Positions 27,969 to 37,357 of a stretch of 64,000 nt of DNA are shown piece after piece. The stretch is from NCBI RefSeq assembly GCF_003477705.1, contig NZ_QUDV01000001.1:620001-684000 (forward strand). The letters run 5' to 3'. The stretch comes from Dorea sp. AF36-15AT (lineage in GTDB: Bacteria; Bacillota; Clostridia; Lachnospirales; Lachnospiraceae). Numbering within the stretch: position 1 is the first letter of the stretch; the number at the start of each line of letters is the position of its first letter. Below the pieces are notes generated by a model, which was not told where the DNA came from, did not search any database, and saw only the letters and a program-made list of their open reading frames with translations. A program made the translations under genes and the position numbers.

Positions 27969-28301
27969 ATGACTCATGTAACGATTTATCGTAACAAAGA
28001 AAATGAATGTATCGGTTTTACTGTAATCGGACATGCTGAGTATGCGGATGCCGGAGAAGATATTATCTGCGCCGGAATATCCATGCTGGTAATTAATACC
28101 TGTAATGCAATCGAAGCGTTGACTACAGCGAAGTTCTCACTGACGACCAATGAATCAGAAGGACTCATTGATCTGAGGCTGAAAGAAAAGCCGACGAAGG
28201 AAACCGAACTATTGTTGTCTGCGATGATTCTCGGATTCGAGAATATGGCAGACGATCAGGACTATAAAGAATATATTCACTTAACATTTGAGGAGGTGTA
28301 A
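27969..28301 (+). CDS. prp: Ribosomal-processing cysteine protease Prp
   Basis: A 110-residue Prp (YsxB). The catalytic dyad is His22 in [10 protein letters not shown] and Cys34 in DIICAGIS, exactly at the known positions. In Firmicutes it removes the N-terminal extension of bL27, and the bL27 encoded six bases downstream carries that extension. Confidence 0.93.
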   Translation: MTHVTIYRNKENECIGFTVIGHAEYADAGEDIICAGISMLVINTCNAIEALTTAKFSLTTNESEGLIDLRLKEKPTKETELLLSAMILGFENMADDQDYKEYIHLTFEEV

Positions 28302-28306
28302 CGATA

Positions 28307-28591
28307 ATGATGAAATTAAACCTTCAGTATTTCGCACACAAAAAGGGAGTAGGTTCTACAAAGAACGGACGTGACTCTGAGTCCAAGAGACTTGGTGCTA
28401 AGAGAGCCGACGGACAGTTTGTAAAAGCTGGCAACATTCTTTACAGACAGCGTGGAACAAAGATTCATCCGGGAGTTAATGTAGGTCGCGGTGGCGATGA
28501 TACATTGTTCGCACTGGTTGACGGCGTTGTTCGTTTTGAGAGAAAAGGAAGAGATAAGAAACAGGTTTCTATCTACCCAGTTGCAGAGTAA
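28307..28591 (+). CDS. rpmA: 50S ribosomal protein bL27 with Prp-cleaved leader
   Basis: A 94-residue bL27 precursor. The N-terminal [18 protein letters not shown] shows the Firmicutes nine-residue extension ending in Phe-Ala, where Prp cuts, exposing the mature N-terminus near the peptidyl-transferase centre. Two adjacent ATGs (28307, 28310) follow AGGAGGTG; either gives nearly the same protein. Confidence 0.97.
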   Translation: MMKLNLQYFAHKKGVGSTKNGRDSESKRLGAKRADGQFVKAGNILYRQRGTKIHPGVNVGRGGDDTLFALVDGVVRFERKGRDKKQVSIYPVAE

Positions 28592-28613
28592 TTAGACATG
28601 AGACTTACGGAGG

Positions 28614-29969
<1,356 letters not shown>

Positions 29970-29981
29970 AGGAGAACAGGA

Positions 29982-30272
29982 ATGACTACAAAACAGAGAG
30001 CATATTTGAAGAGTCTTGCCATGACCATGGATCCGGTATTTCAGATTGGAAAGAACTGTGTAACACCGGAAGTGACTGCGGCTGTATCAGAAGCGTTGGA
30101 AGCAAGAGAGCTGATCAAGCTCAGCGTATTACAGAACTGTGTCGATGATCCGAAAGAAATGGCAAAAGTTCTTGCAGAGCGTACACATTCACAGGTTGTA
30201 CAGGTAATTGGTAAGAAAATCGTTCTGTATAAAGAAAGTAAAGACGACAAGAAAAAGATACAGTTACCATAA
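29982..30272 (+). CDS. yhbY: YhbY-family CRM-domain RNA-binding protein
   Basis: A 96-residue CRM-domain protein of YhbY type: LKSLAMTMDPVFQIGKNCVT contains the GxxG-like RNA-binding loop, and VQVIGKKIVLYKES ends the fold. It associates with pre-50S particles and sits between obgE and nadD as in many Firmicutes. Confidence 0.92.
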   Translation: MTTKQRAYLKSLAMTMDPVFQIGKNCVTPEVTAAVSEALEARELIKLSVLQNCVDDPKEMAKVLAERTHSQVVQVIGKKIVLYKESKDDKKKIQLP

Positions 30273-30302
30273 AATATTTATGTGTACTATCGAGGAGTAG
30301 AC

Positions 30303-30914
30303 ATGAAAATTGGAATAATGGGAGGCACATTTGATCCCATTCATAACGGACATCTGATGCTGGGAGAATATGCATATCGTGAATTTAAGCTGGATCAGGT
30401 CTGGTTTATGCCGAATGGGAATCCGCCTCATAAACAGGATAGTGTGTTCCAGACAACGAGAGAAGACCGCATGGAGATGGTAACTCGTTCAATTGAAAAG
30501 TATGATTACTTTCGTCTGGAAGATTATGAGATTAAACGGCAGGAAATCTCATATTCCTATCAGACAATGGAATATTTTAAAGAAAAATATCCGGAAAATC
30601 ATTTTTATTTTATCATTGGCGCGGATTCACTGTTTATGTTTGAACAGTGGGTGCATCCGGAGCGAATCGCTGCGACCTGTACAATTTTGGCTGCATACAG
30701 AGATGATAAAAACAATCGTCAGGTAATGGAAGATAAGATTGCTGAGCTGAATCGCAAATACAATGCAGATTTCCGTCTTCTGGTTACGCCAGTGCTTCCG
30801 ATGGCATCTCATGAGCTACGGAACCGACTGCAGCAAGGAGGTTCTGTGACAGGCGAAATTCCAATCGAAGCAGAAGAATATATCAGAGAACATCATTTGT
30901 ATAAAGGAGTGTAA
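30303..30914 (+). CDS. nadD: Nicotinate-nucleotide adenylyltransferase NadD
   Basis: A 203-residue nucleotidyltransferase. The HxGH-type motif is GGTFDPIHNGHL at the N-terminus; FIIGADSLFMFEQWVHPERI is the NadD-specific region; the C-terminal SSTxIR motif is replaced by ASHELRNRL. It makes NaAD from NaMN for NAD synthesis. ATG 30303 has GAGGAG upstream. Its stop overlaps the start of yqeK. Confidence 0.93.
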   Translation: MKIGIMGGTFDPIHNGHLMLGEYAYREFKLDQVWFMPNGNPPHKQDSVFQTTREDRMEMVTRSIEKYDYFRLEDYEIKRQEISYSYQTMEYFKEKYPENHFYFIIGADSLFMFEQWVHPERIAATCTILAAYRDDKNNRQVMEDKIAELNRKYNADFRLLVTPVLPMASHELRNRLQQGGSVTGEIPIEAEEYIREHHLYKGV

Positions 30915-31495
30915 TGACATTAATGAATCATGAGCTTACATTTATTCAGAATGAACTGAAAAAGGAACTGGATGAGCTTCGTTATCAGCACACATTGGGT
31001 GTCATGTATACAGCATCAGCTATGGCAATGTGTCATGGTGCAGATCTCACACAGGCACTGACAGCAGGACTTTTACATGACTGTGCCAAATGTATCCCTG
31101 CGGATGAGAAGATACGTATGTGTAAAGAACATGAGATTCCCGTTACAGATATAGAATATGCGAATCCAGGACTTCTGCATGCAAAGCTTGGTGCTTATCT
31201 GGCAGAAGAAAAATACGGAATCTTGGATCCGGTGATTCTGGATGCGATACGCTATCATACCACAGGGAGACCGGAGATGACTCTGATGGATAAGATTATA
31301 TATATATCTGATTATATGGAACCGGGAAGGAAAGAACTTCCGAATATGAATGATGTGCGATATCTGGCATTTCATGATATTGATGCGTGTTTGTACCGGA
31401 TATTGCATGATTCACTGGGATATCTGAACAGTACCGGGAAACCGCTAGATCCTATGACAGCAGAGACTTGTCAGTACTATGAAAACAAAAGGTAA
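30914..31495 (+). CDS. yqeK: HD-domain hydrolase YqeK (Ap4A hydrolase type)
   Basis: A 193-residue HD-domain protein. Metal motifs RYQHTLGVMYTA, GLLHDCAKCIP (the HD pair) and the late HTTGRP and ISDYMEPGR match YqeK, recently assigned as a symmetrical diadenosine tetraphosphatase. ATG 30914 overlaps the nadD TAA; an in-frame ATG at 30923 is an alternative start. Confidence 0.9.
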   Translation: MTLMNHELTFIQNELKKELDELRYQHTLGVMYTASAMAMCHGADLTQALTAGLLHDCAKCIPADEKIRMCKEHEIPVTDIEYANPGLLHAKLGAYLAEEKYGILDPVILDAIRYHTTGRPEMTLMDKIIYISDYMEPGRKELPNMNDVRYLAFHDIDACLYRILHDSLGYLNSTGKPLDPMTAETCQYYENKR

Positions 31496-31517
31496 TTTTT
31501 AATCAGGAGGACTGTAT

Positions 31518-31868
31518 ATGAATCAGGCGAATACAATGGCTAAAGTTATATATGATGCACTGGATGAAAAGAAAGGTGCAGATATTAAGATTATTGATAT
31601 TTCAACTGTTTCTACGATTGCAGATTATTTTGTGATCGCAACCGGAAACAGCAACAGTCAGGTTAGTGCACTGGTAGAGAATGTAGAAGAGCAGATGCAT
31701 AAGAATGGATTTGCCATGAAGCAGCGAGAGGGTAATGGTAACAGCCCATGGATCCTGCTGGATTATGCAGATGTGATCGTGCATGTGTTTGATAAAGAGA
31801 ACAGAAGTTTCTACAATCTGGAACACATCTGGCATGATGGAAAAGAAATTATGAGAGATGATTTGTAA
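31518..31868 (+). CDS. rsfS: Ribosome silencing factor RsfS
   Basis: A 116-residue RsfS (YbeB/DUF143): KGADIKIIDISTVSTIADYFVIATGNS and the closing WILLDYADVIVHVFD. It binds uL14 and blocks subunit joining under nutrient limitation. AGGAGG precedes the ATG. The nadD-yqeK-rsfS order is conserved. Confidence 0.95.
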   Translation: MNQANTMAKVIYDALDEKKGADIKIIDISTVSTIADYFVIATGNSNSQVSALVENVEEQMHKNGFAMKQREGNGNSPWILLDYADVIVHVFDKENRSFYNLEHIWHDGKEIMRDDL

Positions 31869-31884
31869 AAGGAGTGGTAAAATC

Positions 31885-33000
31885 GTGGATAAATCACAGG
31901 TTTATTTTACAACATTTAAAGCAACACTGAATGAGAACCTGCTTCAGAAATTGCACAGACTCATGAAGACTGCCGGATTTGAAAATATTGATTTTTATGA
32001 AAAATATGCGGCTATTAAGATTCACTTCGGAGAATATGGTAATCTTGCATTCTTAAGACCGAATTACGCAAGGGTTGTGGCAGACTATGTAAAAGAACTT
32101 GGCGGTAAACCATTTCTTACAGATTGTAATACACTTTATGTCGGAAGCAGAAAGAATGCACTGGATCATCTGGAGACTGCATACATCAATGGGTTTTCGC
32201 CATATCAGACCGGTTGTCACGTTATCATCGGTGACGGTCTGAAGGGAACTGATGAAGAGATTGTTCCGATTAATGGCGAATATGTAAAAGAAGCAAAGAT
32301 TGGTCAGGCAATCATGGATGCAGATGTTTTTATCTCACTGACACATTTCAAAGGACATGAGACAGCCGGATTTGGCGGTGCAATTAAAAATATCGGTATG
32401 GGATGTGGTTCAAGAGCCGGTAAAATGGAACAGCACTGCGACGGTAAACCAAGTGTGGATCAGGATAACTGTATAGGATGTGGTGCCTGTTCGAGAATCT
32501 GTGCACATGATGCACCGGTTATTACCGAAAGAAAAGCATTGATCGACCATGATAAATGTGTGGGCTGCGGAAGATGTCTGGCAGTCTGTCCAAAGGATGC
32601 GATTGCAGCAGATTTCAGCGATTCCGTTGCGATGCTGAATTATAAAATGGCTGAATACAGCTATGCGGTATGTAAGGACAGACCATGTTTCCATGTATCT
32701 CTGATATGTGACGTATCACCAAATTGTGACTGTCATGCAGAGAATGATATTCCGATCATTCCTAATGTTGGTATGCTTGCATCGTTTGATCCTGTGGCAT
32801 TAGATCAGGCCTGCGCAGATCTGTGCAATCAGATGCCTGTTATCGATGGCAGTGAGCTTGATAAGAATATCAAAGAGATGGGACATAAACATCACGATCA
32901 TTTCCATATGACACATCCGGATGCGGAGTGGGAGACCTGCCTGGCTCATGCAGAGAAGATTGGTCTTGGCACAAGAGCATATGAACTTCATACAATTTAG
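31885..33000 (+). CDS. DUF362 protein with two 4Fe-4S ferredoxin motifs
   Basis: A 371-residue protein. The N-terminal DUF362 region (IKIHFGEYGNLAFLRPNYAR; SLTHFKGHETAGFGGAIKN) is followed by two ferredoxin motifs, CIGCGACSRIC and CVGCGRCLAVCP, near residues 193-235. Cytoplasmic iron-sulfur protein of unknown reaction. The start is GTG 31885 with AAAAGGAG upstream; the upstream frame overlaps rsfS. A convergent terminator separates it from lexA. Confidence 0.87.
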   Translation: MDKSQVYFTTFKATLNENLLQKLHRLMKTAGFENIDFYEKYAAIKIHFGEYGNLAFLRPNYARVVADYVKELGGKPFLTDCNTLYVGSRKNALDHLETAYINGFSPYQTGCHVIIGDGLKGTDEEIVPINGEYVKEAKIGQAIMDADVFISLTHFKGHETAGFGGAIKNIGMGCGSRAGKMEQHCDGKPSVDQDNCIGCGACSRICAHDAPVITERKALIDHDKCVGCGRCLAVCPKDAIAADFSDSVAMLNYKMAEYSYAVCKDRPCFHVSLICDVSPNCDCHAENDIPIIPNVGMLASFDPVALDQACADLCNQMPVIDGSELDKNIKEMGHKHHDHFHMTHPDAEWETCLAHAEKIGLGTRAYELHTI

Positions 33001-33003
33001 AAC

Positions 33004-33051
33004 AAAAAGATAATCGGACAAAGTTTTTATTCTTTGCCCGATTATCTTTTT
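33004..33051. terminator. Bidirectional terminator between the DUF362 gene and lexA
   Basis: Long stem AAAGATAATCGG/CCGATTATCTTT with inner CAAAG/CTTTG, and T- or A-runs on both sides, between convergent genes. Confidence 0.9.
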
Positions 33052-33059
33052 CGCATTAT

Positions 33060-33677
33060 TTATTCGAAAAATCTAAATACACCGATTACTTTGCCAAGAA
33101 TCGTAACATCTGGTACAATGATCGGATCCATATAGTCGTTCTCTGGCTGAAGTCTGATATAGCCATTTTCTTTGTAAAATGTCTTAACCGTAGCCCCATC
33201 TTCAATCAAGGCAACGACCATCTCTCCATTAGACGCATTATGCTGTTCCTTAACCAGTACCAGGTCCCCGTTAAGGATACCGGCATTTACCATACTTTCA
33301 CCCTGTACTTTTAACAGGAATGTATTCGCATTCGGAAGCATCTCGACAGGAATAGGGAAGTAGTCTTCGATATTCTGTTCAGCAAGAAGCGGTTCCCCGG
33401 CAGCTACGTGACCGATAATAGGAACACTGGTCATCTCGCGGCGCATCATTGCAAAAGAGTCATCCAGAATCTCAATTGCTCTTGGCTTCGTAGGATCACG
33501 GCGAATATAACCGTTCTTTTCAAGTGTCTCAAGATGAGAGTGAACAGAAGAAGTAGACTTCAAATGTACAGCTTCACAGATGTCACGCACAGCAGGCGGA
33601 AATCCTCTCTCAAGAATCTGAGACTTAATATAGTCAAGAATCTCTTGTTGTTTTGATGAAATCTTACCCTGTGCCAT
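33060..33677 (-). CDS. lexA: SOS repressor LexA
   Basis: A 205-residue LexA. N-terminal winged helix-turn-helix (residues 1-70, SSVHSHLETLEKNGYI), self-cleavage site Ala93-Gly94 in HVAAGEPLL, catalytic Ser128 in GESMVNAGI and Lys165 in GATVKTFYK. It represses SOS genes and autocleaves on RecA filaments. Divergent from yneA, sharing a 258-base region with LexA boxes. AAGGAG precedes the ATG. Confidence 0.96.
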   Translation of the reverse strand: MAQGKISSKQQEILDYIKSQILERGFPPAVRDICEAVHLKSTSSVHSHLETLEKNGYIRRDPTKPRAIEILDDSFAMMRREMTSVPIIGHVAAGEPLLAEQNIEDYFPIPVEMLPNANTFLLKVQGESMVNAGILNGDLVLVKEQHNASNGEMVVALIEDGATVKTFYKENGYIRLQPENDYMDPIIVPDVTILGKVIGVFRFFE

Positions 33678-33693
33678 TGAAACATACTCCTTT

Positions 33694-33734
33694 CGATTAC
33701 TAAACGATTACTAAATATAAGTGGGGATATCCCC
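33694..33734 (-). other. Tandem 11-bp repeat and 12-bp palindrome in the lexA leader
   Basis: Two head-to-tail copies of CGATTACTAAA (33694-33704, 33705-33715) just upstream of the lexA ribosome binding site, then the perfect palindrome GGGGATATCCCC (33723-33734). Confidence 0.5.
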
Positions 33735-33748
33735 GATACTTTAATATA

Positions 33749-33777
33749 AGTCTACCATAGCAAAAGTGAAAAAGCAA
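33749..33777 (-). promoter_or_regulatory. Candidate lexA promoter
   Basis: On the minus strand TTGCTT (33772-33777) and TAGACT (33749-33754) with a 17-base spacer. The LexA-box-like GAAAATATGTTC lies 12 bases upstream of the -35. Confidence 0.4.
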
Positions 33778-33788
33778 ACAAATGTTTA

Positions 33789-33800
33789 GAAAATATGTTC
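33789..33800. promoter_or_regulatory. Imperfect LexA box (lexA side)
   Basis: GAAA-atat-GTTC, one mismatch to the Firmicutes GAACnnnnGTTC operator core. Between the two divergent promoters. Confidence 0.45.
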
Positions 33801-33820
33801 GATTATTTTAATCGAATCTA

Positions 33821-33849
33821 TTGACAAACATGTGTTCTTTATATATAAT
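33821..33849 (+). promoter_or_regulatory. yneA promoter, perfect consensus, with overlapping LexA-like site
   Basis: TTGACA (33821-33826), 17-base spacer, TATAAT (33844-33849). The spacer holds AAACATGTGTTC (33826-33837), one mismatch from a LexA operator core. Such a strong promoter needs tight repression. Confidence 0.85.
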
Positions 33850-33863
33850 TCAGATATAAACAT

Positions 33864-33888
33864 GAACGAATGTTCGGAACGAGCGTTC
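33864..33888 (+). promoter_or_regulatory. Tandem LexA (SOS) boxes before yneA
   Basis: Two perfect GAACnnnnGTTC cores separated by one base: GAACGAATGTTC (33864-33875) and GAACGAGCGTTC (33877-33888), beginning 15 bases after the -10. Confidence 0.88.
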
Positions 33889-33935
33889 GATATATTCACA
33901 GAGTGGGAGATTAAAGATTAAAGGGGGATTTTATT

Positions 33936-34286
33936 ATGAGACGATCACACAGCACAGTTAAGAGAGTACGTACCGTATATGTAGAGAAGTTGATCTTTTT
34001 TGTAGCAGCTATGATTATTGCTTTAATTTTAAGTATTATTGCAGGAAGAAAACTTGTCAGTGCACATGACGACCGTAAGAATGAACCGGTTAATTTTACT
34101 TACTATAAGAGTATTGAGGTACAGGAAGGCGATACCTTATGGAATATTGCAAGTGCCTATGCAGACGAAGGCACATCTGTAAAAGCATATATTAAGGAAT
34201 TAAAAGAGATCAATCATCTGGACAGTGATTCTATTCAGGAAGGTTCTTATCTGACAGTTGCTTATACAGATCAGGATTTCCGATAA
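33936..34286 (+). CDS. yneA: YneA-like SOS cell-division suppressor with LysM domain
   Basis: A 116-residue protein: basic N-terminus, one transmembrane helix at about residues 19-38 (LIFFVAAMIIALILSIIAG), short linker, and a LysM peptidoglycan-binding domain at about 62-110 (VQEGDTLWNIASAYA). Architecture, divergence from lexA and doubled SOS boxes match Bacillus YneA, which delays septation during DNA damage. Functional equivalence is inferred. AAAGGGGG lies upstream of the ATG. Confidence 0.83.
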   Translation: MRRSHSTVKRVRTVYVEKLIFFVAAMIIALILSIIAGRKLVSAHDDRKNEPVNFTYYKSIEVQEGDTLWNIASAYADEGTSVKAYIKELKEINHLDSDSIQEGSYLTVAYTDQDFR

Positions 34287-34647
34287 AGCATTAACATTAA
34301 GATAAAGATTATAGATTGATTAGCACAGATATTTAGAATACTCGTTATTCTTAAATATAGTAACTATTCATACATTGAATGGTTACACCTCATTTATATT
34401 TATATACTTACCCCAGAGTCAGGACGGTCAGACATCAGATTATACTGGTAGATGATCGTTCTGTTCTTATATAGAGGAATAGGCACATCTATAGGTTATT
34501 AAGTATTGACTGAATGAATGCAAATAGGATATACTGTAAGTGAAACAGATCTATACGTAAAATACCGATTTTTCCAAAAGATTTATATAAAAATCTTTAT
34601 AAATCAATGATCATCTTTATACAGACTATGTTTTTAGGAGGATTACT
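34287..34647. other. 361-base intergenic region with hairpins and a promoter
   Basis: No ORF. Seen: GTAAC-t-ATTCA / TGAAT-g-GTTAC (34360-34386); a 10-bp stem with two G-U pairs, AGGACGGTCA/TGATCGTTCT (34421-34462), which may end the yneA transcript although it lacks a T-run; AAAGATTT/AAATCTTT (34577-34598); and the promoter at 34506. Confidence 0.5.
34506..34535 (+). promoter_or_regulatory. Sigma-A promoter of the tyrosine recombinase gene
   Basis: TTGACT (34506-34511), 18-base spacer, TATACT (34530-34535). No LexA box seen here. Confidence 0.65.
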
Positions 34648-35712
34648 ATGGCATCTAAGGAACGTACCTATCATGAACAGAGGAATATTGATTATACATT
34701 GCGTCTCAGAGAATTGTTAAAGACGTTGCCTCCATTCGCTAAGGATTACTTTCGTGCAATCGAATATACTTCATCTATTCGTACAAGGCTGAACTATGCG
34801 TATGACATTCGGGTATTTTACCATTATCTGATGGAATATAACCCTGTATATCGCAATTACAGTATTGAACAGTTTCAGCCGGCAGATCTGGAGAAGCTTT
34901 CAGCAGTTGACATTGAAGAATATATGGATTACCTTAAGGTATATAAAAGTGATGATGACGCACTCCGAACGAATGGTGAAAAGGGTCTTGCACGCAAGAT
35001 GTCGGCACTTCGGAGCTTTTATGGATATTATTACAAGCATCAGGTTATCACACAGAATCCTACATTGCTCGTAGACATGCCTAAACAGCACGAAAAAGCG
35101 ATTATACGACTGGACGCGGATGAAGTTGCATTGCTCTTGGATTACGTCGAATCTGCTGGTTCTACGCTGTCTGGACAGGCTCTTAAGTACTATGAAAAGA
35201 CCCGGGACCGGGATCTGGCAATTCTCACTTTACTTCTTGGAACCGGTATTCGTGTATCGGAATGTGTTGGTCTGGATCTTACCGATGTAGATTTCAAAAA
35301 TAATGGAATTACAGTTACCAGGAAAGGTGGTAATCAGATGGTTGTCTATTTTGGCAATGAGGTTGCAGAGGCATTAAAGCAGTATATGCAAGGTGATCGT
35401 AAGGTTCTCTCTCCTCTTCCCGGGCATGAGAATGCATTGTTCTTATCTACTCAGAGACGTCGTATGGGTGTACAGGCTGTTGAGAATATGGTGAAGAAGT
35501 ATTCCCGTCAGGTTACACCGAATAAAAAAATCACACCTCATAAGCTTCGGAGTACCTATGGCACATCACTGTACCGGGAAACCGGTGATATTTATCTCGT
35601 GGCGGACGTTCTTGGACATAAGGATGTGAATACTACGAAAAAGCATTATGCAGCAATTGACGAGAACCGGCGTAGACAGGCCGCTTCTGCCGTAAAATTA
35701 CGTGAAGATTAA
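34648..35712 (+). CDS. Tyrosine recombinase, Xer-like
   Basis: A 354-residue site-specific recombinase. A core-binding (SAM-like) domain at about 30-135 and a catalytic domain at about 155-350 with the complete set Arg202 (GTGIRVSE), Lys226, His298 and Arg301 (PHKLRSTYG), His324 (LGHKDVNTT) and the nucleophile Tyr334 (KKHYAAID). Longer than XerC/XerD (about 300). It sits in a housekeeping neighbourhood with no att duplication, excisionase or phage genes, so a chromosomal role such as dimer resolution is more likely than integrase duty. AGGAGG precedes the ATG. Confidence 0.85.
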   Translation: MASKERTYHEQRNIDYTLRLRELLKTLPPFAKDYFRAIEYTSSIRTRLNYAYDIRVFYHYLMEYNPVYRNYSIEQFQPADLEKLSAVDIEEYMDYLKVYKSDDDALRTNGEKGLARKMSALRSFYGYYYKHQVITQNPTLLVDMPKQHEKAIIRLDADEVALLLDYVESAGSTLSGQALKYYEKTRDRDLAILTLLLGTGIRVSECVGLDLTDVDFKNNGITVTRKGGNQMVVYFGNEVAEALKQYMQGDRKVLSPLPGHENALFLSTQRRRMGVQAVENMVKKYSRQVTPNKKITPHKLRSTYGTSLYRETGDIYLVADVLGHKDVNTTKKHYAAIDENRRRQAASAVKLRED

Positions 35713-35800
35713 AGCGATTTCAAAACTGTCTGTGAAGCAGTCTTTGGAAAGATCGTTATCTACAAATAAGATGATTTAGGAAAGGATCAGAGAATATCAT

Positions 35801-36538
35801 ATGAAATTACAACAGTTACTAAGCCACACAAGAAAGGCTGTAGATGAATACAAGATGATTCAGGAAGGGGATCATATAGCAGTGGGAATATCCGGAGGAA
35901 AAGACAGTCTCACATTGCTCTACGCTCTGCATGGACTGAAACGCTTTTATCCGAATCACTTCGAACTCAGTGCGATCACTGTTGATCTCGGCTATGAACA
36001 GTGTGATTTCACTCCAATCAAGGAATTATGCCGGGAAATGGAGATTCCATATCATATTGTAAAGACAGACATTGCACAGATTCTTTTTGAGGAACGCAAG
36101 GAAAAGAATCCATGCTCTCTCTGTGCCAAGATGCGGAAAGGTGCATTGAACCAGGCAGTAAAGGAAATTGGCTGTAATAAGATTGCGTATGCCCATCATA
36201 AGGACGATATTATTGAGACGATGATTCTCTCGCTTTTCTTTGAGGGAAGATTTTATTCATTTTCACCGAAGACATATCTGGACCGTATGGATCTTACAGT
36301 AATTCGCCCGATTATGTTTGTGGACGAAGCAGATGTGATCGGATTTAAGAACAAGTATAATCTTCCGGTAGTAAAAAGTGCCTGTCCGGTCGATGGATAT
36401 ACAAAAAGACAATATGCAAAGGATCTGTTAGCCGATTTGAACCGTCAGTATCCAGGTATCAAACAGAGAATGTTTACTGCGATTCTGAATGGTAATATTC
36501 CGGGATGGCCGGAACGTATACCTTATATCAGAAAGTAA
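35801..36538 (+). CDS. ttcA: TtcA-type tRNA 2-thiocytidine/ATP-binding PP-loop protein
   Basis: A 245-residue PP-loop ATPase. Nucleotide motif GISGGKDSLTLLYAL near residue 30, the CxxC pair in NPCSLCAKMRKG near residue 108 and a further Cys in SACPVDGYTKR fit cluster-dependent TtcA/TilS-like tRNA thiolases. It would thiolate C32 of certain tRNAs. AGGAAAGGA lies upstream of ATG. Confidence 0.85.
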   Translation: MKLQQLLSHTRKAVDEYKMIQEGDHIAVGISGGKDSLTLLYALHGLKRFYPNHFELSAITVDLGYEQCDFTPIKELCREMEIPYHIVKTDIAQILFEERKEKNPCSLCAKMRKGALNQAVKEIGCNKIAYAHHKDDIIETMILSLFFEGRFYSFSPKTYLDRMDLTVIRPIMFVDEADVIGFKNKYNLPVVKSACPVDGYTKRQYAKDLLADLNRQYPGIKQRMFTAILNGNIPGWPERIPYIRK

Positions 36539-36566
36539 TGGGGATTAGCTGCTTTTTAACTATACG

Positions 36567-36606
36567 AGAAAAGGGTGAATCCAGATAAATGGACTCACCC
36601 TTTTCT
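36567..36606. terminator. Bidirectional terminator between ttcA and the cytidylate-kinase-like gene
   Basis: Stem AGAAAAGGGTGA/TCACCCTTTTCT with inner TCCA/TGGA; A- and T-rich arms serve both convergent genes. Confidence 0.85.
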
Positions 36607-36619
36607 ACATTAATTATAA

Positions 36620-37279
36620 TTATTCATCATATTGCCAGATATTACGCTTGATGCCCTTTTCTTTTACTTCTATGAGTTTGATGATTGCTTCAGCTGTACC
36701 CTCCAGACCAAGTACGGAACTGTCCAGGCAAACATCATAACTATCGGCATCACCCCATCGTTTATCGGTATAGTAATTATAGTAGCTTGCACGCTTCTTA
36801 TTCGTCTTGATGATCAGATCTTTTGCTTTTGCATCCGTCAGATCATATTTTTTTGCGATACGTTTGATTCTGGCATCTAGATCAGCATGAATAAATACAC
36901 TTAACAGATTCGGATAACCTTCCAATGCATAATCTGCACAACGTCCGACAAGAATACATGGTCCTTCATTAGCTATTTTTTTAATTGCATCAAACTGTGC
37001 CAGAAAGATCTTGTGATTAATTGGCATATCATTATAAGTGCTTCCGGAATATCCCATGGAATATGTATCCATTACCAGGGAATAAAGAAAACTGTTACTC
37101 GGTTTTTCATCATGAGATTCAAACAATTCTTCGCAGATACCGCTGTCCTGCGCTGCTCTCTGAAGCATCTCTTTGTCATATAACTTGATACCCAGCTTGT
37201 CGGCAACCATATATCCGATCTCTCTTCCGCCGCTTCCAAACTGTCGTCCGATTGTAATAATTGTATTTGTCTTTGCCAT
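36620..37279 (-). CDS. Cytidylate kinase-like protein
   Basis: A 219-residue P-loop kinase of the AAK_26/cytidylate-kinase-like family. ITIGRQFGSGGREIGYMVAD is the P-loop variant (GSGGREIG), CILVGRCADYALEG lies mid-protein and the lid shows DKRWGDADSYDVCLDSS. It differs from true Cmk and is of unverified substrate. TATAAT on the minus strand (37315-37320) is a possible -10; AAGGAG precedes the ATG. Confidence 0.8.
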   Translation of the reverse strand: MAKTNTIITIGRQFGSGGREIGYMVADKLGIKLYDKEMLQRAAQDSGICEELFESHDEKPSNSFLYSLVMDTYSMGYSGSTYNDMPINHKIFLAQFDAIKKIANEGPCILVGRCADYALEGYPNLLSVFIHADLDARIKRIAKKYDLTDAKAKDLIIKTNKKRASYYNYYTDKRWGDADSYDVCLDSSVLGLEGTAEAIIKLIEVKEKGIKRNIWQYDE

Positions 37280-37357
37280 AGGATCACGCTCCTTTTTAAT
37301 CTTTCTATACTATGATTATAACTCATTCAGAAGAAAATGTATAGTTAATTTGAACTA

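Noticed and set aside
34287..34647. A small missed protein gene in the yneA-recombinase gap
   Set aside because: No open frame with a ribosome binding site was found; stops occur in all frames.
34648..35712. Prophage or integrative element marked by the tyrosine recombinase
   Set aside because: No phage or conjugation genes, excisionase, flanking tRNA or repeated att-like ends were seen; flanks are housekeeping genes.
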